NCBI GenBank assembly: GCA_947372225.1
Contig: CANBSV010000095.1
Span: forward strand, 1-10,586
Direction: 5' to 3'
Length of the DNA: 10,586 nucleotides
Source: Burkholderiales bacterium
GTDB lineage: Bacteria > Pseudomonadota > Gammaproteobacteria > Burkholderiales > Burkholderiaceae_C
How positions within the stretch are numbered: the first letter of the stretch is position 1; each line of letters starts with the position of its first letter. The translations under genes were made by a program, and so were the position numbers. Shown here one piece after another: positions 1 through 5,814 of this stretch. The notes under the pieces were generated by a model. The model was not told the origin of the DNA. It did not search any database and worked only from the letters and a program-made list of their open reading frames with translations.

Positions 1-479
1 CGCAGCGGCTTGTCGATGATCATCGTCGCCGTTGGCTCAGCGGGCACGGGGGCAGCCGAGGCTTCAGCGGCAGTTGGCTGCGCAGGAGGCGGGGCCGGCG
101 CGGGGACCTCCTGCGCCGCGGGTGCTGCAGAACGCCCCGCATGCACCACCGCCTCGGGCGCTTCGCCCAGACCGACCGCGAGCGCGGCGGCCATCTGCTT
201 GGGCGAGCCGCCGCGCACGGCAGCTGCCACCATGTTGAAGCGGCGCAGCAAGGCAGCGAGCCGGGCGTAGTCGATCGCAAACGGATCGCCGGCGGCCTGC
301 GACACGTCGATCACCACCGGGTCGTGATTGAACATATCCGGCGTGCCGGCAAAGCGCGCGGTCAATTCGCGCTCGATGGCGGCCATGTCGGTGGTCTGCA
401 GCGCGACGACGACCAACGTCATCGACGCGCTGCGCAATTCGAAGACCTCCGGCGCGCGGTCCTTGCCCCTTCCAGCCAT
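1..479 (-). CDS. minC: Septum site-determining protein MinC, N-terminal part (cut by window edge)
   Basis: MinC, with MinD, blocks FtsZ polymerisation away from midcell so that the division septum forms at the right place. My own translation from the ATG at 479 gives 159 complete codons that stay open to the window edge. Residues about 12-105 read as the MinC N-terminal FtsZ-inhibiting domain: FELRSASMTLVVVAL near the start, then FNHDPVVIDVS at 50-60, which matches the conserved PVVL-type strand of E. coli MinC. Residues about 114-153 form an Ala/Pro-rich linker. The last visible residues, TMIIDKPLR, line up with the TRLIDTPVR that opens the C-terminal beta-helix of E. coli MinC, so roughly the whole C-terminal domain lies outside. 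GAGG at 485-488 (minus strand) sits 5 nt before the ATG and overlaps the aspS stop codon. minD and minE probably follow, but they are not visible. Confidence 0.88.
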   Translation of the reverse strand, partial: MAGRGKDRAPEVFELRSASMTLVVVALQTTDMAAIERELTARFAGTPDMFNHDPVVIDVSQAAGDPFAIDYARLAALLRRFNMVAAAVRGGSPKQMAAALAVGLGEAPEAVVHAGRSAAPAAQEVPAPAPPPAQPTAAEASAAPVPAEPTATMIIDKPL

Positions 480-486
480 GCCGACC

Positions 487-2289
487 TCAGTTCGAGTTGA
501 CGGCGACAGCTTGCGCATTGCGCAGCCGGATATGCAACTCACGCATCTGCTTTTCGTCGACCGCGCTCGGCGCTCCAGTCAACAGACACTGCGCGCGCTG
601 CGTCTTCGGGAACGCGATCACGTCACGGATGCTCTCGGCGCGGGTCATCAATGTGACCAGCCGATCGAGACCGAACGCCAGACCGCCATGCGGCGGCGCG
701 CCGTACTGCAACGCATCGAGCAGGAAGCCGAACTTGAGCTGCGCCTCCTCGGGCCCGATCTTCAGTGCATTGAACACCTTGCTTTGCACGTCGGCGCGGT
801 GAATACGCACAGAACCACCGCCCAGCTCCCAGCCATTGAGCACCATGTCGTAGGCCTTGGCAATGCACTTTCCGGGATCGGTGTCCATGTAGTCCTCGTG
901 GCCGTCCTTCGGCGCCGTGAACGGGTGGTGCGTGGCGTTCCAGCGCTGGCCATCCTCGTCATACTCGAACATCGGGAAGTCCACCACCCACAGCGGCGCC
1001 CACACATCGTCGAACAGGCCATGGCTGCGCCCAAAATCGCTGTGCCCGATCTTCACGCGCAACGCGCCGATGGCGTCGTTGACAACCTTTTCCTTGTCGG
1101 CGCCGAAGAACAGCAAATCGCCGGTCTGCGCGCCAGTGCGCTCCATGATCTGCGCCACGGCGCGGTCGTGCAGGTTCTTGACGATCGGGCTTTGCAGCCC
1201 CTCGCGCCCCTTGGCTGCATCGTTGACCTTGATCCACGCCAAGCCCTTGGCGCCGTAGATCTTGACGAACTCGGTGTACGCATCGATTTCGCCGCGGCTC
1301 ATCTCGCCGCCTTGGGGCACACGCAGCGCGACCACCCGGCCGCCCGCGGTCGTGGCAGGCGTGCTGAACACCTTGAAGTCGACATCGGCCATCACCTCGG
1401 TGAGCTCGGTGAACTCGAGCTTGACGCGCAGGTCGGGCTTGTCGGAGCCGAAGCGATGCATCGCCTCGGCGTACTTCATGACCGGGTATTCGGGCAGGTC
1501 GACGTCCATCGTCTGCTTGAACACCTTGCGGATCATTCCCTCGAACATCGGGCGGATTTCGTCCTCGGTGAGGAAGCTGGTCTCGATGTCGATCTGGGTG
1601 AATTCGGGCTGGCGATCGGCGCGCAGGTCTTCGTCGCGGAAGCACTTGGTGATCTGGTAGTACCGGTCGAAGCCAGCCACCATCAGCAACTGCTTGAACA
1701 GCTGCGGGCTTTGCGGCAGCGCGAAGAACATGCCTTCGTTGACGCGGCTGGGCACAAGATAGTCGCGCGCGCCTTCGGGCGTGCTCTTGGTGAGCATCGG
1801 GGTTTCGATGTCAATGAAACCGTTCTCGTCGAGAAACTTCCTCACCTCCATCGCCACGCGGTAGCGCAGGATGAGGTTCTTTTGCATCACCGGACGACGC
1901 AGGTCTAGCACGCGATGCGTCAGGCGAGTGGTCTCGGAGAGGTTCTCGTCGTCAATCTGGAACGGCGGCGTGACGCTCGGGTTGAGCACGTCGAGTTCGA
2001 GGCAGAGCACTTCGATCTTGCCGCTGGTCAGGTTGGCGTTTTCAGTGCCCGCAGGACGTGCGCGAACCTTGCCGGTGATCTTCAGGCAGAACTCGTTGCG
2101 CACCACCTCGGCGGTCTTGAACATGTCTGGGCGATCGGGGTCGCAAACGACCTGGACCAGACCCTCGCGATCGCGCAGGTCAATGAAGATCACGCCACCG
2201 TGATCGCGCCTTCGGTGGGCCCAGCCCATGAGGGTCACGGTCTGGCCCAGATAGGCCTCGCTGACCAGCCCGCAGTATGTTGTTCTCAT
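487..2289 (-). CDS. aspS: Aspartyl-tRNA synthetase, probably non-discriminating Asp/Asn type
   Basis: This class IIb synthetase charges tRNA-Asp with aspartate in the cytoplasm. The 600-residue product has the usual length and order. An N-terminal OB-fold anticodon-binding domain spans about 1-105. The catalytic core has motif 1 around IETPMLTKSTPEG (161-173), motif 2 FRDEDLRADRQPEFTQID (217-234) and motif 3 GLAFGLDR (536-543), with a GAD-type insertion between motifs 2 and 3. His30 (RRRDHGG) and Gly81 (RPAGTEN) match the residues reported for the non-discriminating Pseudomonas aeruginosa enzyme (His31/Gly83), whereas E. coli has Leu and Lys there. I therefore infer that it also makes Asp-tRNA-Asn for GatCAB. 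The ATG at 2289 was chosen because GGAG lies 7 nt upstream and homology begins at MRTTYCG. The same frame is open up to 2589, but that stretch lies over the DUF502 gene and is not coding. It follows the DUF502 gene by 47 bp and runs into minC after 7 bp. Confidence 0.97.
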   Translation of the reverse strand: MRTTYCGLVSEAYLGQTVTLMGWAHRRRDHGGVIFIDLRDREGLVQVVCDPDRPDMFKTAEVVRNEFCLKITGKVRARPAGTENANLTSGKIEVLCLELDVLNPSVTPPFQIDDENLSETTRLTHRVLDLRRPVMQKNLILRYRVAMEVRKFLDENGFIDIETPMLTKSTPEGARDYLVPSRVNEGMFFALPQSPQLFKQLLMVAGFDRYYQITKCFRDEDLRADRQPEFTQIDIETSFLTEDEIRPMFEGMIRKVFKQTMDVDLPEYPVMKYAEAMHRFGSDKPDLRVKLEFTELTEVMADVDFKVFSTPATTAGGRVVALRVPQGGEMSRGEIDAYTEFVKIYGAKGLAWIKVNDAAKGREGLQSPIVKNLHDRAVAQIMERTGAQTGDLLFFGADKEKVVNDAIGALRVKIGHSDFGRSHGLFDDVWAPLWVVDFPMFEYDEDGQRWNATHHPFTAPKDGHEDYMDTDPGKCIAKAYDMVLNGWELGGGSVRIHRADVQSKVFNALKIGPEEAQLKFGFLLDALQYGAPPHGGLAFGLDRLVTLMTRAESIRDVIAFPKTQRAQCLLTGAPSAVDEKQMRELHIRLRNAQAVAVNSN

Positions 2290-2336
2290 CGTATTGCTCC
2301 GGAAACTAATTCTTGGGATTGAGCGCGCCGAGCGTC

Positions 2337-2990
2337 TCAACCGATCTGTGTGGATACGGGTTCCCGGGACGGGCCAGCCAGCGGCGGCGCCACCACGCCC
2401 ATCGAAATCACGTACTTCAAGGCCTCGTCGACGCTCATGGCGAGCTCGATGACGTCCGACCGAGGCACCATCAGGAAAAAGCCCGATGTCGGGTTGGGCG
2501 TGGTGGGTACGTACAAGCTCAGGTAGTCCCCGGACAGATGGGTCCCCGCTTCGCCGCCCGGGCGACCCGTGACAAAGGCGATGGTCCATGACCCCTGGCG
2601 TGGGTACTGCACCAGCACCGCTTCACGAAACGCATTGCCGCTGCTCGAAAAAAGCGTGTCCGAGACCTGCTTGACCGAGTTGTAAATCGACTTGACGATC
2701 GGAATTTTGCTGAGTAGCCGGCTACCCTGGCCAAGCGCCCATTGACCTGCGATGTTGGTCGCGAAAACGCCCGTCAGCAGCAAGCCGACCACCATCACGA
2801 TGACGCCCAGCCCAGGGATCTGCTTGAGCATCTCGAGCGTCGAGTGCGCAGCCGATGGCAGTACCGCCTGAGACGCGCTGAGTGCCCAGGCGAACAGGCC
2901 GTCGAGCATGCCAAGCACCGAATGCAGCACCCAGAACGTGATGGCCAGCGGCAGCCACACAAGCAAACCAGCGAGAACGTATTTCTTCAC
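2337..2990 (-). CDS. DUF502 family membrane protein, GTG start
   Basis: This 217-residue inner-membrane protein of the DUF502 family has no settled biochemical role that I know of. Two hydrophobic segments are visible, at about 4-26 (VLAGLLVWLPLAITFWVL) and 57-80 (IPGLGVIVMVVGLLLTGVF). They are followed by the family's conserved stretch IPIVKSIYNSVKQVSDT (96-112) and the VPTTPNPTSGFF segment (161-172), in a soluble C-terminal domain. I placed the start at GTG 2990 because AAGGA (2996-3000, minus strand) sits 5 nt upstream and the protein then begins with the family-typical M-K-K-Y. An upstream extension in the same frame would run through the fmdB coding sequence with Arg/Pro-rich translation and is rejected. 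It lies 43 bp after fmdB and 47 bp before aspS, a gene order familiar from betaproteobacteria, so co-transcription is likely. Confidence 0.92.
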   Translation of the reverse strand: MKKYVLAGLLVWLPLAITFWVLHSVLGMLDGLFAWALSASQAVLPSAAHSTLEMLKQIPGLGVIVMVVGLLLTGVFATNIAGQWALGQGSRLLSKIPIVKSIYNSVKQVSDTLFSSSGNAFREAVLVQYPRQGSWTIAFVTGRPGGEAGTHLSGDYLSLYVPTTPNPTSGFFLMVPRSDVIELAMSVDEALKYVISMGVVAPPLAGPSREPVSTQIG

Positions 2991-3000
2991 AGGAATCCTT
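2991..3000 (-). promoter_or_regulatory. Ribosome binding site deciding the GTG start of the DUF502 gene
   Basis: On the minus strand AAGGA at 3000-2996 is followed by a 5-nt spacer and then GTG at 2990. This is the only good Shine-Dalgarno sequence near the N-terminus of the conserved protein. It supports the GTG over any upstream ATG in the same open frame. Confidence 0.7.
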
Positions 3001-3033
3001 GAACCGACGGCCGCATGCAACGCCCAGGGCCGC

Positions 3034-3414
3034 TCACGTTGAAGAAGAACTGCTCGGTGCTGCGGATGCGGCGCCGGAAGATGTCGTCGCCGCGGTCGTG
3101 GCTGTGCCGCCCGATGCTGCGGAGGAAGCAACCGCCGCGCCGGCGCTGGCCCCCGATTCCTTGGCAGCCGACACATCGCCCGATGGCTTGGCTGCGACCG
3201 ACGTCGTTTCGGCAGGTGTCGCACCTGGGGCGGAACCCCGGAAATCAGTGACATACCAGCCTGAACCCTTGAGCTGGAAACCCGCTGCCGTCACCTGCTT
3301 CTTGAAGCTCTCGGCGCCGCAGGCGGGGCACGAGATGAGCAGCGGATCGGACATCTTTTGCAGCACGTCTTTCGCGTGCCCGCACGCATCACAGCGATAG
3401 GCGTAGATCGGCAT
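3034..3414 (-). CDS. fmdB: FmdB-family zinc-ribbon regulatory protein
   Basis: This 126-residue small protein belongs to the FmdB/CxxC_CxxC_SSSS zinc-ribbon family, named after a putative regulator in Methylophilus; its molecular role is not well defined. The N-terminal domain starts MPIYAYRCDACG and carries two CxxC pairs, Cys8/Cys11 and Cys29/Cys32, which should bind one zinc ion. The conserved GSGWYVTDF follows at about 50-58. Residues from about 60 to the end are a low-complexity tail of Ala, Ser, Thr and Gly ending in a run of serines, probably disordered. The ATG at 3414 is preceded by AAAGG about 8 nt upstream. It is the first gene after the 72-bp gap below ubiB, and a TATAAT lies in that gap, so it may head the fmdB–DUF502–aspS–minC unit. 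Confidence 0.93.
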   Translation of the reverse strand: MPIYAYRCDACGHAKDVLQKMSDPLLISCPACGAESFKKQVTAAGFQLKGSGWYVTDFRGSAPGATPAETTSVAAKPSGDVSAAKESGASAGAAVASSAASGGTATTAATTSSGAASAAPSSSSST

Positions 3415-3447
3415 GGCTAAGCCTTTGATTTATATGGGTAATTCTTA

Positions 3448-3474
3448 ATTATAAGTGCGCTCGAGTTGCCACAA
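3448..3474 (-). promoter_or_regulatory. Candidate sigma-70 promoter for fmdB–DUF502–aspS–minC
   Basis: On the minus strand a perfect -10 hexamer TATAAT lies at 3453-3448, in a short AT-rich patch (about 3425-3455) within otherwise GC-rich DNA. TTGTGG at 3474-3469 could be a weak -35, but the spacer is only 15 bp. Transcription would start near 3441, about 27 nt before the fmdB ATG. The -10 is convincing; the -35 is not. Confidence 0.5.
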
Positions 3475-3482
3475 CAGGTGGC
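3468..3482 (-). terminator. Small perfect hairpin just after ubiB, weak terminator candidate
   Basis: GCCAC (3468-3472) and GTGGC (3478-3482) form a perfect 5-bp stem with a 5-nt loop, starting 5 bp beyond the ubiB stop. No T-run follows immediately on the minus strand, and the dyad overlaps the suggested -35 of the fmdB promoter. It may therefore be a weak attenuator, a protein site or chance. Confidence 0.25.
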
Positions 3483-3486
3483 TCGC

Positions 3487-5040
3487 TCAGCGCGGCGAGA
3501 GATAGGCGAGGACTTGCATCGCCACCACGCCCAAGAGAAACCCGAATGCCAAGCAAGCAATGGACTGAAGCAGCCGGTTGGTCCGTTGCTGCTCGACCAG
3601 CAAGGCTCCAATCGCCCTCTGGTCGGCATCGGACCGTGGCTGTAACGCCTGATGCAGCAAACGCGGCAGCTCCGGCAGGAGTTGCACGTAGCGCGGCGCC
3701 TCGTTCTTGAGCCGCATGACCAGACCTCGCCAGCCGACCTGATCGTTCATCCAGCGCTCGAGAAATGGCTTGGCGGTCGCCCACAGGTCCAGTTCGGGAT
3801 CGAGTTGGCGCCCAAGACCCTCGACGTTGAGCAGTGTCTTTTGAAGCAACACCAGTTGCGGCTGAATCTCAACATTGAATCGCCGTGAGGTTTGGAACAG
3901 CCTGAGCAGCACCTGTCCCAGAGAGATGTCCTTCAGCGGCCGGTCAAAGTGGGGCTCGCATACCGCACGGATCGCGCCTTCGAGTTCATCGACTCGCGTG
4001 CCAGCCGGTACCCACCCGCTTTCGATGTGCAACTCGGCCACCCGCTTGTAGTCGCGTCGGAAAAAAGCAATGAAGTTTTGCGCAAGGTATTCCTTGTCAA
4101 ATTCGGTGAGCGTGCCCACGATCCCGAAGTCGAGCGCGATGTAGCGCCCGAAAGTCTCTGGTGCGATGCTCACCTGAATGTTGCCGGGATGCATGTCAGC
4201 GTGAAAGAAGCCGTCACGAAACACCTGCGTGAAAAAGATCGTGACGCCATCTCGCGCGAGTTTCGGGATGTCCACCCCCGCATCTCGCAGCCGCTGCGTC
4301 TGACTGATCGGCATGCCTTTCATGCGCTCCATCACGATCACGGTTTGCGTGCACAGGTCCCAGTGCATCTCGGGAACCATGACCAGGTTCAGCCCTTGCA
4401 TGTTGCGTCGGAGTTGGGCGGCGTTGGCGGCTTCGCGGACCAAATCGAGTTCGTCGTGCAGGTAGTTGTCGAATTCAGCAACCACCTCGCGCGGTTTGAG
4501 GCGCTTGCCATCGGCCGACAGACGCTCAATCCAGCGCGCCAGGGTGCGCATCAGCGAGATGTCGTCGTCAATCACTGCGAGCATGTTCGGCCGCAGCACC
4601 TTCACCGCAACCTCGCGGCCATCATTGAGTGTGGCAAAGTGAACCTGGGCGATCGAAGCGCTGGCCACTGGCTCGGCCTCGAAGCTGGCGAACATCGCCT
4701 CGATGGTTCGGCCAAAAGCCGACTCAATCAGTTGCCGCGCCTGAACGGCAGGGAACGGGGGCACGTTGTCTTGCAACTGCGCCAGCTCATCGGCGATGTC
4801 TGCGGGGATCAAATCGCGGCGTGTCGACAGCACCTGCCCGAACTTCACGAAGATCGGACCAAGCCGCTCGAGCGCCAGCCGCAAACGCTGGCCCCGTGGC
4901 GCATCGAGGCGGCGGCTGGCGGTGATCACCCTCACCACCACCTTGACCCAGGGCTGACGAAACTTCGACAGCGCCAGTTCGTCAAGTCCGAAGCGGTAAA
5001 CCGTGAAAACGATGAACAAGAGCCGCGCGATGTGTCTCAT
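3487..5040 (-). CDS. ubiB: UbiB, atypical protein kinase-like ATPase for ubiquinone biosynthesis
   Basis: UbiB is a membrane-associated member of the ABC1/ADCK/UbiB atypical kinase family, needed for coenzyme Q synthesis; in the family it acts as an ATPase that supports the Ubi complex rather than as a classic protein kinase. The 517-residue product has the KxGQ motif as KFGQ (66-69), the Ala-rich loop ASASIAQVH (126-134), the nucleotide-site lysine in AVKVLRP (K147), a conserved acidic helix around HDELDLVREAANA (195-207), HADMHPGN (280-287) and LDFG (303-306). Near the C-terminus is one hydrophobic segment of about 23 residues (about 493-515), against two in E. coli UbiB (546 aa). The ATG at 5040 overlaps the ubiJ stop as ATGA, which suggests translational coupling. 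Similarity to E. coli UbiB is high along the length, for example VCEPHFDRPL and VQPQLVLLQKTLL-like segments. Confidence 0.97.
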   Translation of the reverse strand: MRHIARLLFIVFTVYRFGLDELALSKFRQPWVKVVVRVITASRRLDAPRGQRLRLALERLGPIFVKFGQVLSTRRDLIPADIADELAQLQDNVPPFPAVQARQLIESAFGRTIEAMFASFEAEPVASASIAQVHFATLNDGREVAVKVLRPNMLAVIDDDISLMRTLARWIERLSADGKRLKPREVVAEFDNYLHDELDLVREAANAAQLRRNMQGLNLVMVPEMHWDLCTQTVIVMERMKGMPISQTQRLRDAGVDIPKLARDGVTIFFTQVFRDGFFHADMHPGNIQVSIAPETFGRYIALDFGIVGTLTEFDKEYLAQNFIAFFRRDYKRVAELHIESGWVPAGTRVDELEGAIRAVCEPHFDRPLKDISLGQVLLRLFQTSRRFNVEIQPQLVLLQKTLLNVEGLGRQLDPELDLWATAKPFLERWMNDQVGWRGLVMRLKNEAPRYVQLLPELPRLLHQALQPRSDADQRAIGALLVEQQRTNRLLQSIACLAFGFLLGVVAMQVLAYLSPR

Positions 5041-5597
5041 CGACCCGGTGGCTCCGACGCTGGGCCCTCACCTGTCGCCATGCGACGCAGGCGCTGGGCA
5101 GATTCGACCAGCGTACCCAAAGCCGCGCGAAGCGCCGAAGACGCTGCCGCGGCGAACTGGCTGATCCCAGCCGCGGCACTGTCGCCGACCACGCGAGCCA
5201 AATCGTCTTGGACATCCCAGCGCAGGTTGTCGACCAACCAGGCCACATCAGCCGCTAGGCCGGCATCGCCGGAGACTTCCACCGCCGGGCGCTGCCCGGA
5301 CAAGGCGTTGGCGATTGTCCTTGCCGGGTCAGATGCATCGAGACTCACGCGCAGATCGGGCGCACCCGAGCACTCAGGCAGCGTCTCCAGCAGACCGGCC
5401 GGCGTGACTTCGACCGTCAGATCCTCTGGCAGCCACCCCGAAAGTGGCGGCGAACTGAAATGAAACTGCACGCGCTTGCCTGCGTGCCGCCGAAGCCGCT
5501 CAACGGCAGACGCCTCGCCTTGCAGGACATGATTGACCAGCAAAGCGACCCGTTCCATCACTGCGGCAGCCAAATGCCTGTGAATCGCCTTGATCAT
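5037..5597 (-). CDS. ubiJ: UbiJ-like SCP2-domain protein, ubiquinone biosynthesis accessory factor
   Basis: UbiJ binds ubiquinone intermediates through an SCP2 lipid-binding fold and works in the soluble Ubi complex. From the ATG at 5597 the product has 186 residues. An SCP2-like core lies at about 20-115, with VEVSGDAGLAADVAWLVDN (106-124) matching the VQGD...NFVALAD region of E. coli UbiJ. LRWDVQDDLARVVGDSAAAGIS (125-146) matches the EFDPAELLAPYTGDIAAEGIS region. An Ala-rich helical tail follows. The start is uncertain. There is no clear Shine-Dalgarno sequence before 5597, an in-frame ATG lies 13 codons later, and the open frame continues upstream to 5753 without homology. Its last codon overlaps ubiB (ATGA). 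The usual partner ubiE is not next to it; an EPS gene diverges instead. Confidence 0.88.
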   Translation of the reverse strand: MIKAIHRHLAAAVMERVALLVNHVLQGEASAVERLRRHAGKRVQFHFSSPPLSGWLPEDLTVEVTPAGLLETLPECSGAPDLRVSLDASDPARTIANALSGQRPAVEVSGDAGLAADVAWLVDNLRWDVQDDLARVVGDSAAAGISQFAAAASSALRAALGTLVESAQRLRRMATGEGPASEPPGR

Positions 5598-5645
5598 CGT
5601 CAGATTGTAGGCACGTGGTTCGGCCAGACTGTCGCCTTCGGGGCG

Positions 5646-5661
5646 GTCACCTGACGGTGAC
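5646..5661. repeat. Perfect inverted repeat GTCACC-TGAC-GGTGAC
   Basis: Two perfect 6-bp arms (5646-5651 and 5656-5661) flank a 4-bp centre. The 16-bp dyad lies about 50 bp before ubiJ and 150 bp before epsB. Its size suits a dimeric regulator's operator. With 6-bp arms, chance is not excluded. Confidence 0.4.
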
Positions 5662-5674
5662 GTGAGACACAATC

Positions 5675-5702
5675 GCCATCCCGACCTGCAGTTCGGATGG
5701 GC
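5675..5702. repeat. Imperfect inverted repeat upstream of epsB
   Basis: The left arm GCCATCCCGA (5675-5684) and right arm TCGGATGGGC (5693-5702) pair over about nine positions with two single-base bulges, around an 8-nt centre that contains CTGCAG. It could be an operator or a leader hairpin of the EPS transcript. No T-run follows, so it is not an intrinsic terminator. Confidence 0.35.
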
Positions 5703-5814
5703 CGTCGGCCGCCTTGGAGAGTTTCTGGATTCGGGCGTGCGCCGCAGATTCAACCCGGGGCGACTTGCTTTAAGAACCGTTAACAGACCGCTCTACGCAA
5801 CCACCGCAGGAACG

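Larger units (their letters stand above)
5598..5814. promoter_or_regulatory. Divergent intergenic region between ubiJ and epsB
   Basis: These 217 bp must hold the promoters of the ubi genes (leftward) and the EPS genes (rightward). I see no textbook promoter pair in either direction. On the minus strand TACAAT (5609-5604) ends 6 nt before the ubiJ ATG without a good -35. On the plus strand TTGCTT (5765-5770) is a possible -35 but lacks a matching -10. Two inverted repeats lie in the middle and are listed separately. Open frames cross the region from both sides but show no recognisable protein. Confidence 0.6.

Noticed and set aside
10..500. Several plus-strand open frames of 60-120 codons at the left edge
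   Set aside because: They are antisense shadows of the minC coding sequence, which is clearly recognisable on the minus strand.
328..1908. 526-codon open frame on the plus strand opposite aspS
   Set aside because: It lies antisense to a clearly conserved gene, its translation is His/Arg/Leu-rich without any recognisable domain, and such frames are a normal by-product of GC-rich codon use.
2290..2589. N-terminal extension of AspRS by 100 residues
   Set aside because: It would overlap the DUF502 coding sequence. The conserved protein starts at 2289 with a good ribosome binding site, and AspRS is normally about 600 residues.
3892..5463. 523-codon open frame on the plus strand opposite ubiB and ubiJ
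   Set aside because: It spans two real genes and their overlap on the other strand, and has no domain, no signal peptide and no sensible start context.
5608..5625. Possible sigma-54 site (AGGCACG...) reading toward epsB
   Set aside because: The -24 part looks partly right, but the -12 GC at the required spacing is missing.
5662..5814. N-terminal extension of EpsB from an upstream ATG
   Set aside because: The added 51 residues are Arg-rich and unlike family members, and the ATG at 5815 has AGGA upstream and gives the family length.
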